A DNA stretch of 5,115 nucleotides. Source: Mycobacterium sp. GTDB taxonomy: Bacteria > Actinomycetota > Actinomycetes > Mycobacteriales > Mycobacteriaceae. Below the pieces are notes generated by a model that ran no database searches, had not been told where the DNA came from, and saw only the letters and a program-made list of their open reading frames with translations. The DNA lies in the NCBI GenBank assembly GCA_023264755.1, contig JAHFVB010000402.1:1-5115 (forward strand). Reading direction: 5' to 3'. Of the stretch, positions 1 through 5,115 are shown piece after piece (positions within the stretch are counted from its first letter, which is position 1; each line of letters opens with the position of its first letter). The translations under genes were made by a program, and so were the position numbers.

Positions 1-975
1 ACCGCAGCGCAGCGCCACCGGGCCATCGTCGAGGCCGCTGCAGTCGCCGACCAAGCCGGCTTCCACGGCATCCACATCGGCGAACACCACGGCTTGGAGT
101 ACACGACGTCGGCTCCGCCGGTGATCCTGGCGGCGATCGGAGAGCGCACCGAGAACCTCCGGCTGTCCACCGCGGTCGCCCTGGCCGCCAACCTCGACCC
201 CGTCCGGGCCGCCGAGGACTACGCCACCGTCGACGCACTGTCCGGCGGACGCTGTGAGGTCGTCGTCGGCCGCGGAAACTTCTTCGTCTCCACTTACACC
301 CTGTTCGGCCAGAAGCTCGAGGACTCCCACGAGCTCTTTCACGATGCCGTCGAGCTGCTCGTCCAGCTTTGGAGTGGAAAGCCGGTCAACTGGCCCGGTT
401 CGGCGCACCGCGCTCCGATCGACGACTTCGTCCTGCAGCCGACACCCGTCGGCGCCATGCCGCTGTGGATCGGTGGAGGCGCCTCGGAATCCACCGCGGA
501 GTTGGCCGCGCGACTCGGTCTGGATCTCATGCTTCCCAGCGCCTTCGGCAACCCCTCCAGCTTCGCACCGGTCGTCGAGGCCTATCGCGAGAAGTTCGCC
601 AGCTTCGGCCATTCCCACGCGCCACGGGTCGGCGCCTGCTGGCACGTCAACGTCGCCGAGACCTCACAGCAGGCCCGGGCACGGTGGGAGCCGCGCTACC
701 GGGCCTACTTCGAGTTGATGAACACGATCATTCCGCGGGTCAACCCCGACCCGCCCGCGTTCGTCACCAAGCCGTTCGACTTCGACTTCCTCACCACCCG
801 AGGACCGGCGCTCGTCGGCAGCCCGGACGAGGTGGCGGACCGGCTGAACTCGTCGGCCCAGGCGCTGGGCGCCGACACGAATCTGATCTACCTGGACATG
901 GGCGGGCAGCCCGCGGGCGAGTATCGCGACATGGTGGAGTTGATCGGTGCAAGCGTCGTCCCACAGCTGAGCTGA
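1..975 (+). CDS. LLM-class flavin/F420-dependent oxidoreductase (5' end outside window)
   Basis: The reading frame is open from base 1 and ends at TGA 973-975, giving 324 residues. The family is usually about 340-400 aa, so roughly the first 20-50 residues (the first beta strand) lie upstream. A TTG at 94 is internal, because family-like sequence (EAAAVADQAGFHGIHIGEHH) precedes it. Visible family signs are EHH near residues 28-30, the APPVILAA/RLSTAV strand that follows, VGRG near 89-92, PLWIGGG near 154-160, and a C-terminal GSPDEVADRL segment. Such luciferase-like TIM-barrel enzymes use FMNH2 or F420 for monooxygenation or hydride transfer; which cofactor or substrate applies here cannot be told. 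The gene converges on the minus-strand catabolic block, so it is not in the same operon. No internal frameshift is seen. The family call is firm and the reaction unknown. Confidence 0.93.
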   Translation, partial: TAAQRHRAIVEAAAVADQAGFHGIHIGEHHGLEYTTSAPPVILAAIGERTENLRLSTAVALAANLDPVRAAEDYATVDALSGGRCEVVVGRGNFFVSTYTLFGQKLEDSHELFHDAVELLVQLWSGKPVNWPGSAHRAPIDDFVLQPTPVGAMPLWIGGGASESTAELAARLGLDLMLPSAFGNPSSFAPVVEAYREKFASFGHSHAPRVGACWHVNVAETSQQARARWEPRYRAYFELMNTIIPRVNPDPPAFVTKPFDFDFLTTRGPALVGSPDEVADRLNSSAQALGADTNLIYLDMGGQPAGEYRDMVELIGASVVPQLS

Positions 976-1002
976 CCGCACGCCGGACGATCGTCACCAT
1001 CA

Positions 1003-1059
1003 CCCGCGAGCACTGCCGCGCCGCAGACGCCGAACACGTCTGGCTCGACCGCCCGCGGG
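1003..1059. terminator. Nested inverted repeats in the convergent gap, possible bidirectional terminator
   Basis: Between the converging stop codons of the LLM and VOC genes, three sets of arms nest around one centre. CAGACG (1024-1029) pairs with CGTCTG (1037-1042) around a 7-nt loop. AGC (1009-1011) can pair with GCT (1043-1045). CCCGCG (1003-1008) pairs with CGCGGG (1054-1059), directly next to the VOC stop. There is no T-run on either side, so this is not a classic intrinsic terminator, although actinobacterial terminators often lack the U-tract. Position and symmetry are seen; the function is inferred. GC-rich DNA gives such arms by chance fairly often. Confidence 0.3.
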
Positions 1060-1638
1060 TCAGCTCGCCGCGCCGGCCTCGCTCAGTTCGTTCTGCTCCG
1101 CGTCGCGGCGGGCCTGGTAGTGCGGCGACCGGTGTTGCACGCCCTCGTAGTCGGGCACCTGGGCGGGAGTGTCGTCGGCGAGCAACTCGGCGGCCTCGCG
1201 CTCGTCGACTTCGGTGAGCGGTTGGGTGTCGAAGGTGAACTCGACGAGCGTGCCGTCGGGATCCTTCGTGTAGATGGAGTGGATGAACTCGTGCTTGACC
1301 TCCACGACGTTGTACCCGTGATCGAGCCACCGTTGCTTGCAGTCCTCCAGCCCACCGATGTGTTCGCAATCGAAGGCGATGTGGTTGATCCAGTACGGCA
1401 GACCGTTGCCGATGCCGCCCTTCCACTGTCCCTCGTCGATGACGACACCCTCGATGCCGCGCAGGTCCCAAATCGCGAACAGCTGGCCGTCACCGGTGTC
1501 GTAGAAGATGTGCTTGGTCCACCCACCCTCGGGGGTCTGGCGCTTGACCACCTTCTTGAGGGTGAAACCCATTGCCTCGGTATAGAACTTGTGTGACTTC
1601 TTGACATCCTTGGCCGCGACGGCCACGTGGTGGAACAT
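1060..1638 (-). CDS. VOC-family (glyoxalase/dioxygenase-fold) protein
   Basis: This is a 192-aa protein of the vicinal oxygen chelate superfamily, metal enzymes that include glyoxalase I, extradiol dioxygenases and fosfomycin/bleomycin resistance proteins. It has two beta-alpha-beta-beta-beta modules. Module 1 begins HHVAVAAKDVKKSHKFY (residues 3-19); module 2 begins with INHIAFDCE (84-92) and ends in DPDGTLVEFTF (126-136). Likely metal ligands are His3 or His4, His86 and Glu133. The usual module 1 acid, expected in the strand around LFAIWD (53-58), is not obvious; Asp58 is nearby. A charged tail of about 50 residues follows. The ATG at 1638 is chosen because it starts the fold and has AAAGGAG 5 nt upstream; the frame stays open further upstream to 1857 only as overlap with the thioesterase gene. 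The start lies 2 nt after the thioesterase stop, so the two are very probably co-transcribed and translationally coupled. The substrate is unknown. Confidence 0.9.
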   Translation of the reverse strand: MFHHVAVAAKDVKKSHKFYTEAMGFTLKKVVKRQTPEGGWTKHIFYDTGDGQLFAIWDLRGIEGVVIDEGQWKGGIGNGLPYWINHIAFDCEHIGGLEDCKQRWLDHGYNVVEVKHEFIHSIYTKDPDGTLVEFTFDTQPLTEVDEREAAELLADDTPAQVPDYEGVQHRSPHYQARRDAEQNELSEAGAAS

Positions 1639-1640
1639 TC

Positions 1641-2528
1641 CTACTCCTTTCGGGACCCGTAACCGGGCCCATGGACCGAACACGCTTCCCCACCAGTCCT
1701 CGAAACTGGTGGCGACGCAATTTCCTGAGACACCGACGCGACGAGCCGCCCCATGGAGGAGAAGAATCGGCCGGTGATGACAGCTCGACCATTGGCCGTG
1801 GTGAGCAACTCGTGCTCGTGCCGAAGCCAGTCGTCGGCACGAAAGCCGCGGTGCCACCGCATCGAAAGATCAAGGGTCTGCGCGAACACGCCGTCCGCCG
1901 AAGCGATTTCCGGGCCCGCGGGGTCCAGCAACGGCTCTTCCAGCAACAGATCCGCTGCGTAGACGACGGCAGCAGCGTGGAACAGGATGCGGTCCGGGAG
2001 TTCCTCGGTCATACGCAACCAGATCCGATTGGCCCGCGCCAGAACGACTGTGGGACCACACGGCAGCCGATCGACGTACCGGACGTCGAGCGCCGCGCCC
2101 GCCACTGTGGCGGGCAACGAATGCGGATCGGGCCAATCCTCCGTCTCGGGTCGGCCGTGCGCGGGGTCTCTCGTCGCACTCGGAGCCTGAAACGACACCG
2201 TCATCGCGGCGAGCAGTTCACCGTCCTGCATCGCTCTGACGAGCCGGGTCGAGAAACGGTCGGAGTCCCGCAACCGTTCGACGCAAAACTCAATCGGCCG
2301 AGCGCCGTCACCCTCGCTGAGATTCGTGACGTGCAGGGAATGCACCCAACGCCAATCGGTGTCGACCGTGCATCCCGCAGCGACCAGCCCCTGCGCGCTG
2401 AGGCTCCCCCGCGAAACCCGGGCCGCGGCGTTGGAAGGAACCCGCGTGTGGAACGCATCGACGTCGACTGCATCGAGCTCCACCAGCCGGAGGAAACCTC
2501 CGGCTCGCGCGCCCGTGCCAGCCGCCAT
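1641..2528 (-). CDS. Acyl-CoA thioesterase, TesB (type II) double-hotdog family
   Basis: The 295-aa product is near the family norm of about 285-300 aa. It hydrolyses acyl-CoA to free acid and CoA, probably in the cytoplasm. The N-terminal hotdog carries an Ala-Gln-x-Leu-Val-Ala-Ala helix region (45-51), HSLHVTNLSEGDGARPIEF (63-81) and RLRDSDRFSTRLVRAMQDGE (85-104), then VSFQ (111-114), all TesB-like. The C-terminal hotdog has TLDLSMRWHRGFRADDWL (218-235) and GRLVASVSQE (260-269). By analogy with E. coli TesB the catalytic Asp, Thr/Ser and Gln would be Asp220, Thr243 or Thr244, and Gln268. After Gln268 there is a tail of about 27 residues, somewhat longer than usual. ATG 2528 is the first start after an in-frame TAG (2538-2540). 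No Shine-Dalgarno precedes it, but a -10/-35 pair is placed for a leaderless mRNA. It is the first gene of a pair with VOC. The acyl substrate is not determinable. Confidence 0.92.
   Translation of the reverse strand: MAAGTGARAGGFLRLVELDAVDVDAFHTRVPSNAAARVSRGSLSAQGLVAAGCTVDTDWRWVHSLHVTNLSEGDGARPIEFCVERLRDSDRFSTRLVRAMQDGELLAAMTVSFQAPSATRDPAHGRPETEDWPDPHSLPATVAGAALDVRYVDRLPCGPTVVLARANRIWLRMTEELPDRILFHAAAVVYAADLLLEEPLLDPAGPEIASADGVFAQTLDLSMRWHRGFRADDWLRHEHELLTTANGRAVITGRFFSSMGRLVASVSQEIASPPVSRTGGEACSVHGPGYGSRKE
1644..1650 (-). promoter_or_regulatory. Shine-Dalgarno of the VOC gene, inside the end of the thioesterase gene
   Basis: On the minus strand AAAGGAG is followed by TAGGA and then the ATG at 1638. 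The SD forms part of the last Lys and Glu codons of the thioesterase, and the TAG stop falls in the spacer. This decides the VOC start and indicates translational coupling. Confidence 0.8.
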
Positions 2529-2534
2529 CGGACA

Positions 2535-2563
2535 AATCTAACAGCATTTGGTTGAGTGGGCAA
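2535..2563 (-). promoter_or_regulatory. Candidate promoter for a leaderless thioesterase-VOC transcript
   Basis: On the minus strand TTGCCC (2558-2563) is followed by a 17-nt spacer and TAGATT (2535-2540), a TANNNT-type -10. Six nucleotides (TGTCCG) then separate the -10 from the ATG at 2528, so transcription would start on or next to the A of ATG. Leaderless mRNAs of this layout are common in mycobacteria. The absence of a Shine-Dalgarno before this ATG agrees. The -10 also contains the in-frame TAG that closes the thioesterase frame upstream. Motif and spacing are seen; activity is inferred. Confidence 0.5.
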
Positions 2564-2565
2564 CG

Positions 2566-2727
2566 GTCGGTCTGACCATAGGACTGGGCGAAGTCGCGGT
2601 CGTGGTGCACCGGATAGACGTCGCGGGTGGCCAGCGCCCCGGCCACGATCAACGTTGGGGTAACGGGGATCCTGCACTCTGGCAGAACCGTGCCCATCGA
2701 CACCCGCCCGTCCCACCGTTCGGCCAC
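2566..2727 (-). pseudogene. Truncated MaoC-like (R)-enoyl-CoA hydratase, N-terminal remnant
   Basis: A GTG at 2727 with GGGAGG 4 nt upstream opens a frame whose first 54 residues look like a single-hotdog MaoC/ChsH1-type hydratase. A WDGRV start leads to PVTPTLIVAGALATRD (21-36) and then VYPVHHDRDFA. The last part fits the hydratase-2 signature D-x-x-P-V-H-x5-A, with Asp36 and His41 as the expected catalytic pair. In intact relatives a D-(I/V)-(F/Y)-x-N motif and a roughly 80-100 residue second half follow. Here the similarity stops at about Asp54, and none of the three minus-strand frames restores it. The frame itself stays open to 2308, but beyond about 2525 it only reads the thioesterase gene out of frame. 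If translated it would give a 139-aa chimera without a complete fold. A truncation is inferred; an unusual small functional protein is less likely. Confidence 0.6.
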
Positions 2728-2731
2728 GCCG

Positions 2732-2746
2732 CCTCCCGAGAATCTA
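2732..2746 (-). promoter_or_regulatory. Shine-Dalgarno and weak -10 upstream of the MaoC remnant
   Basis: On the minus strand GGGAGG (2732-2737) sits 4 nt before the GTG at 2727 and supports that start over the internal ATG at 2697. Just upstream is TAGATT (2741-2746), the same hexamer as the thioesterase -10, but I see no good -35 at 16-18 nt from it. The SD is convincing; the promoter is only a possibility. Confidence 0.35.
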
Positions 2747-2831
2747 CCGGCCCCGCGACCTAACGATGTTGGACTTGATGGTCTATGACCGCCGACGACG
2801 AAACACCATCGACCGATCTCGCACGGCCCGC

Positions 2832-3233
2832 TCAGAACTTGGGCAGCCCGATCAACGACTGGGCGTCGTGGAAGAAGATCTGGAAGTCCACGACTTTGCC
2901 GTCGCGCAACGTCGACTGTTCGGCGAAGACGATGTCCTCACCGGTCGTCAGGTCGGGTATCCGCAGCACGCCGATCACCCGGTCGCCATCGGCGACGAGG
3001 TAGTCGAGGCGAATCCTGCTGACGTCGAGAACCTTTGCGAGCTTTGCGTACATTCCCACGAACGCATCCCTGCCGACGTAGGTACCGCCATAGGGCAGAA
3101 AGGCCGGCTCGTGGATTACGACGTCATCGGCCATCGCCGACAGCAGACCCGGTAGGTCACCGTTGATCCCGGCGGCATACATGTTCTCCACCACCGCGCG
3201 GTTTGCCTCGGTGAGATTGGTGCTGGCGGTCAT
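2832..3233 (-). CDS. SnoaL-like / NTF2-superfamily protein
   Basis: This is a 133-aa protein, a normal length for the SnoaL-like alpha+beta cone (polyketide cyclase, ketosteroid isomerase, limonene epoxide hydrolase fold). It opens with a helix, NRAVVENMYAAGINGDLPGL (11-30), then LSAMADDVVIHEP (31-43) with the usual Asp-Asp before the first strand. Next come a YGGTYVGRDAF turn (48-58) and a long sheet ending EQSTLRDGKVVDFQIFFHD (105-123). Members catalyse isomerisation, cyclisation or hydrolysis, or simply bind ligand; the reaction here is unassigned. The ATG at 3233 is preferred because GGAAGGAA lies 4 nt upstream; an in-frame ATG at 3278 would add 15 poorly conserved residues and overlap the CoA-transferase stop. 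It lies 41 nt downstream of the CoA-transferase gene, probably in the same operon, and 104 nt before the MaoC remnant. Confidence 0.87.
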   Translation of the reverse strand: MTASTNLTEANRAVVENMYAAGINGDLPGLLSAMADDVVIHEPAFLPYGGTYVGRDAFVGMYAKLAKVLDVSRIRLDYLVADGDRVIGVLRIPDLTTGEDIVFAEQSTLRDGKVVDFQIFFHDAQSLIGLPKF

Positions 3234-3237
3234 TGGC

Positions 3238-3245
3238 TTCCTTCC
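3238..3245 (-). promoter_or_regulatory. Shine-Dalgarno fixing the SnoaL-like start
   Basis: GGAAGGAA on the minus strand is followed by GCCA and the ATG at 3233, in a purine-rich run that also holds AAAGGGG (3244-3250). No comparable site precedes the alternative ATG at 3278. Confidence 0.7.
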
Positions 3246-3274
3246 CCTTTGAGACGGTTGGGCTGAAAGTCGCG

Positions 3275-4477
3275 TCACACGACTCCGGCGAGTTGAAGCT
3301 CCTCGAATTCGGAGGCGCCAAGCACCGTGCCGAGCACCGCGCGATTGTGCTCGCCGAGCAGCGGCGCGCCACGGGTGAGCTCGCCCGGCGTGCCGGACAG
3401 CTTGGGCACGACTCCGGGCATCGGAACCGTCTCTCCGTCGAGCGCGGGTTCGGGGACGTCGACGATCATCTCGCGGGCGGCGTAGTGGGGATCGCCCACG
3501 ATGTCGCGGGCCGTGTAGATCCGACCCGACGGCACCCCGGCCCCGGCCAGTATGGCCAGCAATTCGTCGGCGGCGAAGCCGACGGTCCAGTCAGCGATCG
3601 CCTCGTCGAGTTGCACCTGTGCGAGACCGCGCATTTCGTGGTTGCGATAAGGCGACTCCTCGACCAACCAGTCGTCGCGGCCCATCGCCGCAGCCAGCCT
3701 GCGGAAGACCGAATCCTGGTTGGCCCCGATGATCAGCCACTCGCCGTCGCGCGTCGGGTAGACGCTCGACGGCGCAATGCCGGGCAGGAGCGCCCCCGTC
3801 GGCTCCCGGGTGCGGTCCAGCTTGGCGAACTCTGCCGCCAGGGACTCCATGTACATCCACATGGCCTCGTACAACGCAACGTCGACGACCTGGCCACGAC
3901 GGGTGCCGCCGGGACGGTCACGTGACCAGAGGGCCATCAGGGCACCGACCAGACCCTGGGTACCCGCCAGGGCGTCACCGATCGAGATGCCCACCCGCAC
4001 CGGGGGCCGGCCAGGCTCACCCGAGAGATGCCGGAAGCCACTCATGGCCTCCGCGACCGACCCGAAGCCAGCCCGATCACGGTACGGCCCGGTCTGACCA
4101 AAGCCGGTGATGCGCACCATGATCAGACGTGGGTTGACGTCGGCCAGCTCGCCCGGCCCGAGGTTCCAGCGCTCCATCGTGCCCGGTCGGAAGTTCTCGA
4201 CCACCACGTCCGCCGTGGCCGCAAGCTCGCGAAAAGCACTTTGGCCCTTGGCTTGACGCAAATCGAGGGTGACTGACTGCTTGCCACGACCGATGATCGA
4301 CCAGTAGAGGCCGACGCCCTTGTACACGCCGCCCCAGGTGCGCATCGGGTCTCCCGTGCCAGGCGGCTCCACCTTGATCACTTCGGCGCCGTGGTCGGCG
4401 AAGAGGTGTCCACAGAAGGGGCCACCGATGATGTGGCCCACCTCCAGCACCCTCAGCCCGTGCAACGCTCCGGGCAC
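3275..4477 (-). CDS. CaiB/BaiF (family III) CoA-transferase
   Basis: The 400-aa length is normal for class III CoA-transferases, which move CoA between acyl-CoA and a carboxylic acid through an aspartyl-CoA anhydride. Recognisable segments are GLRVLEVGHIIGGPFCGHLFADHGAEVIKVE (7-37), GKQSVTLDL (65-73), VVVENFRPGTMERWNLG (91-107), GFGQTGPYRDRAGF (125-138) and RVGISIGDALAGTQG (161-175). In the last, Asp168 matches the catalytic Asp169 of formyl-CoA transferase. The C-terminal part carries the swapped-domain stretch and LLGEHNRAVL (373-382). The His that alpha-methylacyl-CoA racemases carry after the AG motif is Phe138 here, which favours transferase over racemase. The GTG start at 4477 lies 3 nt after the P450 stop with only a weak GGGGCGAG upstream, so translational coupling is likely. 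It probably loads CoA onto an acid made in this pathway; donor and acceptor are unknown. Confidence 0.93.
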   Translation of the reverse strand: MPGALHGLRVLEVGHIIGGPFCGHLFADHGAEVIKVEPPGTGDPMRTWGGVYKGVGLYWSIIGRGKQSVTLDLRQAKGQSAFRELAATADVVVENFRPGTMERWNLGPGELADVNPRLIMVRITGFGQTGPYRDRAGFGSVAEAMSGFRHLSGEPGRPPVRVGISIGDALAGTQGLVGALMALWSRDRPGGTRRGQVVDVALYEAMWMYMESLAAEFAKLDRTREPTGALLPGIAPSSVYPTRDGEWLIIGANQDSVFRRLAAAMGRDDWLVEESPYRNHEMRGLAQVQLDEAIADWTVGFAADELLAILAGAGVPSGRIYTARDIVGDPHYAAREMIVDVPEPALDGETVPMPGVVPKLSGTPGELTRGAPLLGEHNRAVLGTVLGASEFEELQLAGVV

Positions 4478-4480
4478 GTC

Positions 4481-5115
4481 TCAGCTCGCCCCGCCACTGA
4501 GTGCAGCCGCCCGCAGCGGGAGGCTCTCGTCGAATCCCGTCAGGACCCGCTCCCCCGGTGTGAACATCGCTGGCATGGCGAGATATCCGTTCACCAGCGG
4601 GATCGTCGGGTACTGGCGCACCTCGTCGAAGTCGATCGTGTAGTCCGGCATCCGCTTCAGCACTTCCTCGAGCAGCAGGATCAGCTCGGCCGGTGCAAGA
4701 AAGGCGCCCAGGCAGCGGTGGATCCCGTGGCCGAAGGCCAGATGCTTGCTGCCGTTCTCGCGGTCCAGCTCGACCTCGTCGGGCTTGGAGAACATCTCGG
4801 GATCGAGGTTCGCGGAGCCGAGCCCCAAGAGGATGCGATCGCCTGGCTGTAGCTGCGTCCCGCCGAGTTCGACGGGCTTGATCACCGTGCGCGCGACCCC
4901 CGTGCCAGGGGTGAAATATCGGAGCATTTCGTCGACCGCAGCCGGGATCAGGGACGGGTCGGCAGCCAGCTGGGCACGGTACTCGGGTTGGCGCCCCAGG
5001 TAGAGGAACATGCTGGCGATCAGCGCGGTCGACGTATCGATGCCACCGTTGAGCAGCATGAACATCATGTTCAAAGCGACCTCCGGAGCCATTGGCGCCC
5101 CGTTGACCTCGTGGG
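4481..5115 (-). CDS. Cytochrome P450, C-terminal half (5' end outside window)
   Basis: The frame runs in from beyond 5115 and stops at TGA 4483-4481, giving 210 residues of a protein normally about 400-430 aa. Seen in order are the I-helix oxygen-activation motif in LLNGGIDTSTALIAS, the K-helix ExxR as DEMLR, the post-K strand region GTGVARTV, and the haem-binding loop FGHGIHRCLGAFLA. Its Cys ligand codon is at 4712-4714 and the loop matches FGxGxHxCxG exactly. The ATG at 5092 is internal, because seven in-frame codons before it (ending NGAP) precede the I-helix. The style is that of soluble bacterial class I P450s, which need a ferredoxin and reductase; neither is encoded in this window. It is the first gene seen of the minus-strand operon and is followed after 3 nt by the CoA-transferase, so oxidation of the substrate before CoA loading is plausible. 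The subfamily cannot be assigned. Confidence 0.95.
   Translation of the reverse strand, partial: HEVNGAPMAPEVALNMMFMLLNGGIDTSTALIASMFLYLGRQPEYRAQLAADPSLIPAAVDEMLRYFTPGTGVARTVIKPVELGGTQLQPGDRILLGLGSANLDPEMFSKPDEVELDRENGSKHLAFGHGIHRCLGAFLAPAELILLLEEVLKRMPDYTIDFDEVRQYPTIPLVNGYLAMPAMFTPGERVLTGFDESLPLRAAALSGGAS

Noticed and set aside
986..995. Perfect 10-bp palindrome GACGATCGTC as an operator
   Set aside because: It lies downstream of the LLM stop in a convergent gap with no promoter nearby. Palindromes of this length are expected by chance in GC-rich DNA.
369..1217. A 282-codon + strand frame overlapping the LLM gene and running past its stop
   Set aside because: It is out of frame with a clear LLM protein and then antisense to the VOC gene. 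The translation is Arg/Gly-rich without motifs.
1120..1596. A 158-codon + strand frame opposite the VOC gene
   Set aside because: The Val/Leu-rich translation is the expected complement of VOC codons; no motif or Shine-Dalgarno supports it.
1575..1600. AACTTGTG resembling half of a KstR-type operator (AACnnGTT)
   Set aside because: It lies inside the VOC coding region, does not match the full motif, and is not near a start. I saw no convincing KstR or KstR2 site elsewhere in the window.
1639..1857. N-terminal extension of the VOC protein to an upstream ATG at 1857
   Set aside because: The extra 73 residues would overlap the thioesterase gene and are not VOC-like, while the ATG at 1638 starts the fold and has a strong Shine-Dalgarno.
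1671..2555. A 294-codon open frame on the + strand opposite the thioesterase gene
   Set aside because: It mirrors the thioesterase almost end to end, its translation is Arg-rich and of low sense, and it shows no family motif. Antisense frames stay open easily in GC-rich DNA.
2201..2716. Frameshifted continuation of the MaoC-like gene in another minus-strand frame
   Set aside because: The alternative frames after about 2566 do not restore the D-(I/V)-(F/Y)-x-N region or later MaoC sequence, so one indel does not explain the break.
3233..3925. A 230-codon + strand frame opposite the CoA-transferase
   Set aside because: It is antisense to a well-conserved gene, with no recognisable domain and no supporting start context.

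Overview
The window is GC-rich, almost fully coding DNA with strong third-position G/C bias. Its gene families (LLM oxidoreductase, VOC protein, TesB thioesterase, MaoC hydratase, SnoaL-like protein, CaiB/BaiF CoA-transferase, cytochrome P450) are typical of the lipid, steroid or xenobiotic catabolic loci of Mycobacteriales and related actinobacteria (Mycobacterium/Mycolicibacterium, Rhodococcus, Nocardia). The lineage is inferred from composition and family style, not from a marker gene.

Layout. On the + strand, 1-975 is the 3' part of an LLM-class flavin/F420-dependent oxidoreductase gene that begins before the window. It converges on a minus-strand block filling the rest of the window. In transcription order that block is: a cytochrome P450 (C-terminal half, entering from beyond 5115, stop at 4481); a family III CoA-transferase (4477-3275, GTG start 3 nt after the P450 stop); a SnoaL/NTF2-like protein (3233-2832); the N-terminal remnant of a MaoC/(R)-hydratase-like gene (2727 to about 2566, then broken); a TesB-type acyl-CoA thioesterase (2528-1641); and a VOC-family protein (1638-1060). 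The 84-bp convergent gap (976-1059) holds nested inverted repeats that may act as a terminator.

How the genes fit together. The set suggests processing of an organic acid or lipid-like substrate as a CoA thioester: hydroxylation by the P450, CoA loading by the CoA-transferase, possible enoyl hydration (function apparently lost with the broken MaoC gene), and CoA release by the thioesterase. The SnoaL-like, VOC and LLM proteins are accessory or redox enzymes of unknown substrate. The substrate cannot be read from the sequence.

Most notable spot. The MaoC-like gene has a good GTG start, a Shine-Dalgarno and an intact catalytic D-x4-H motif, but loses recognisable homology after about 54 codons. 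Immediately downstream of that break lies a promoter-like pair (TTGCCC, 17 nt, TAGATT) placed 6 nt before the thioesterase ATG, which fits a leaderless transcript. The thioesterase-VOC pair may therefore be its own transcription unit, created or exposed by a deletion or rearrangement. No RNA gene, CRISPR array, insertion sequence or clearly new system was seen.
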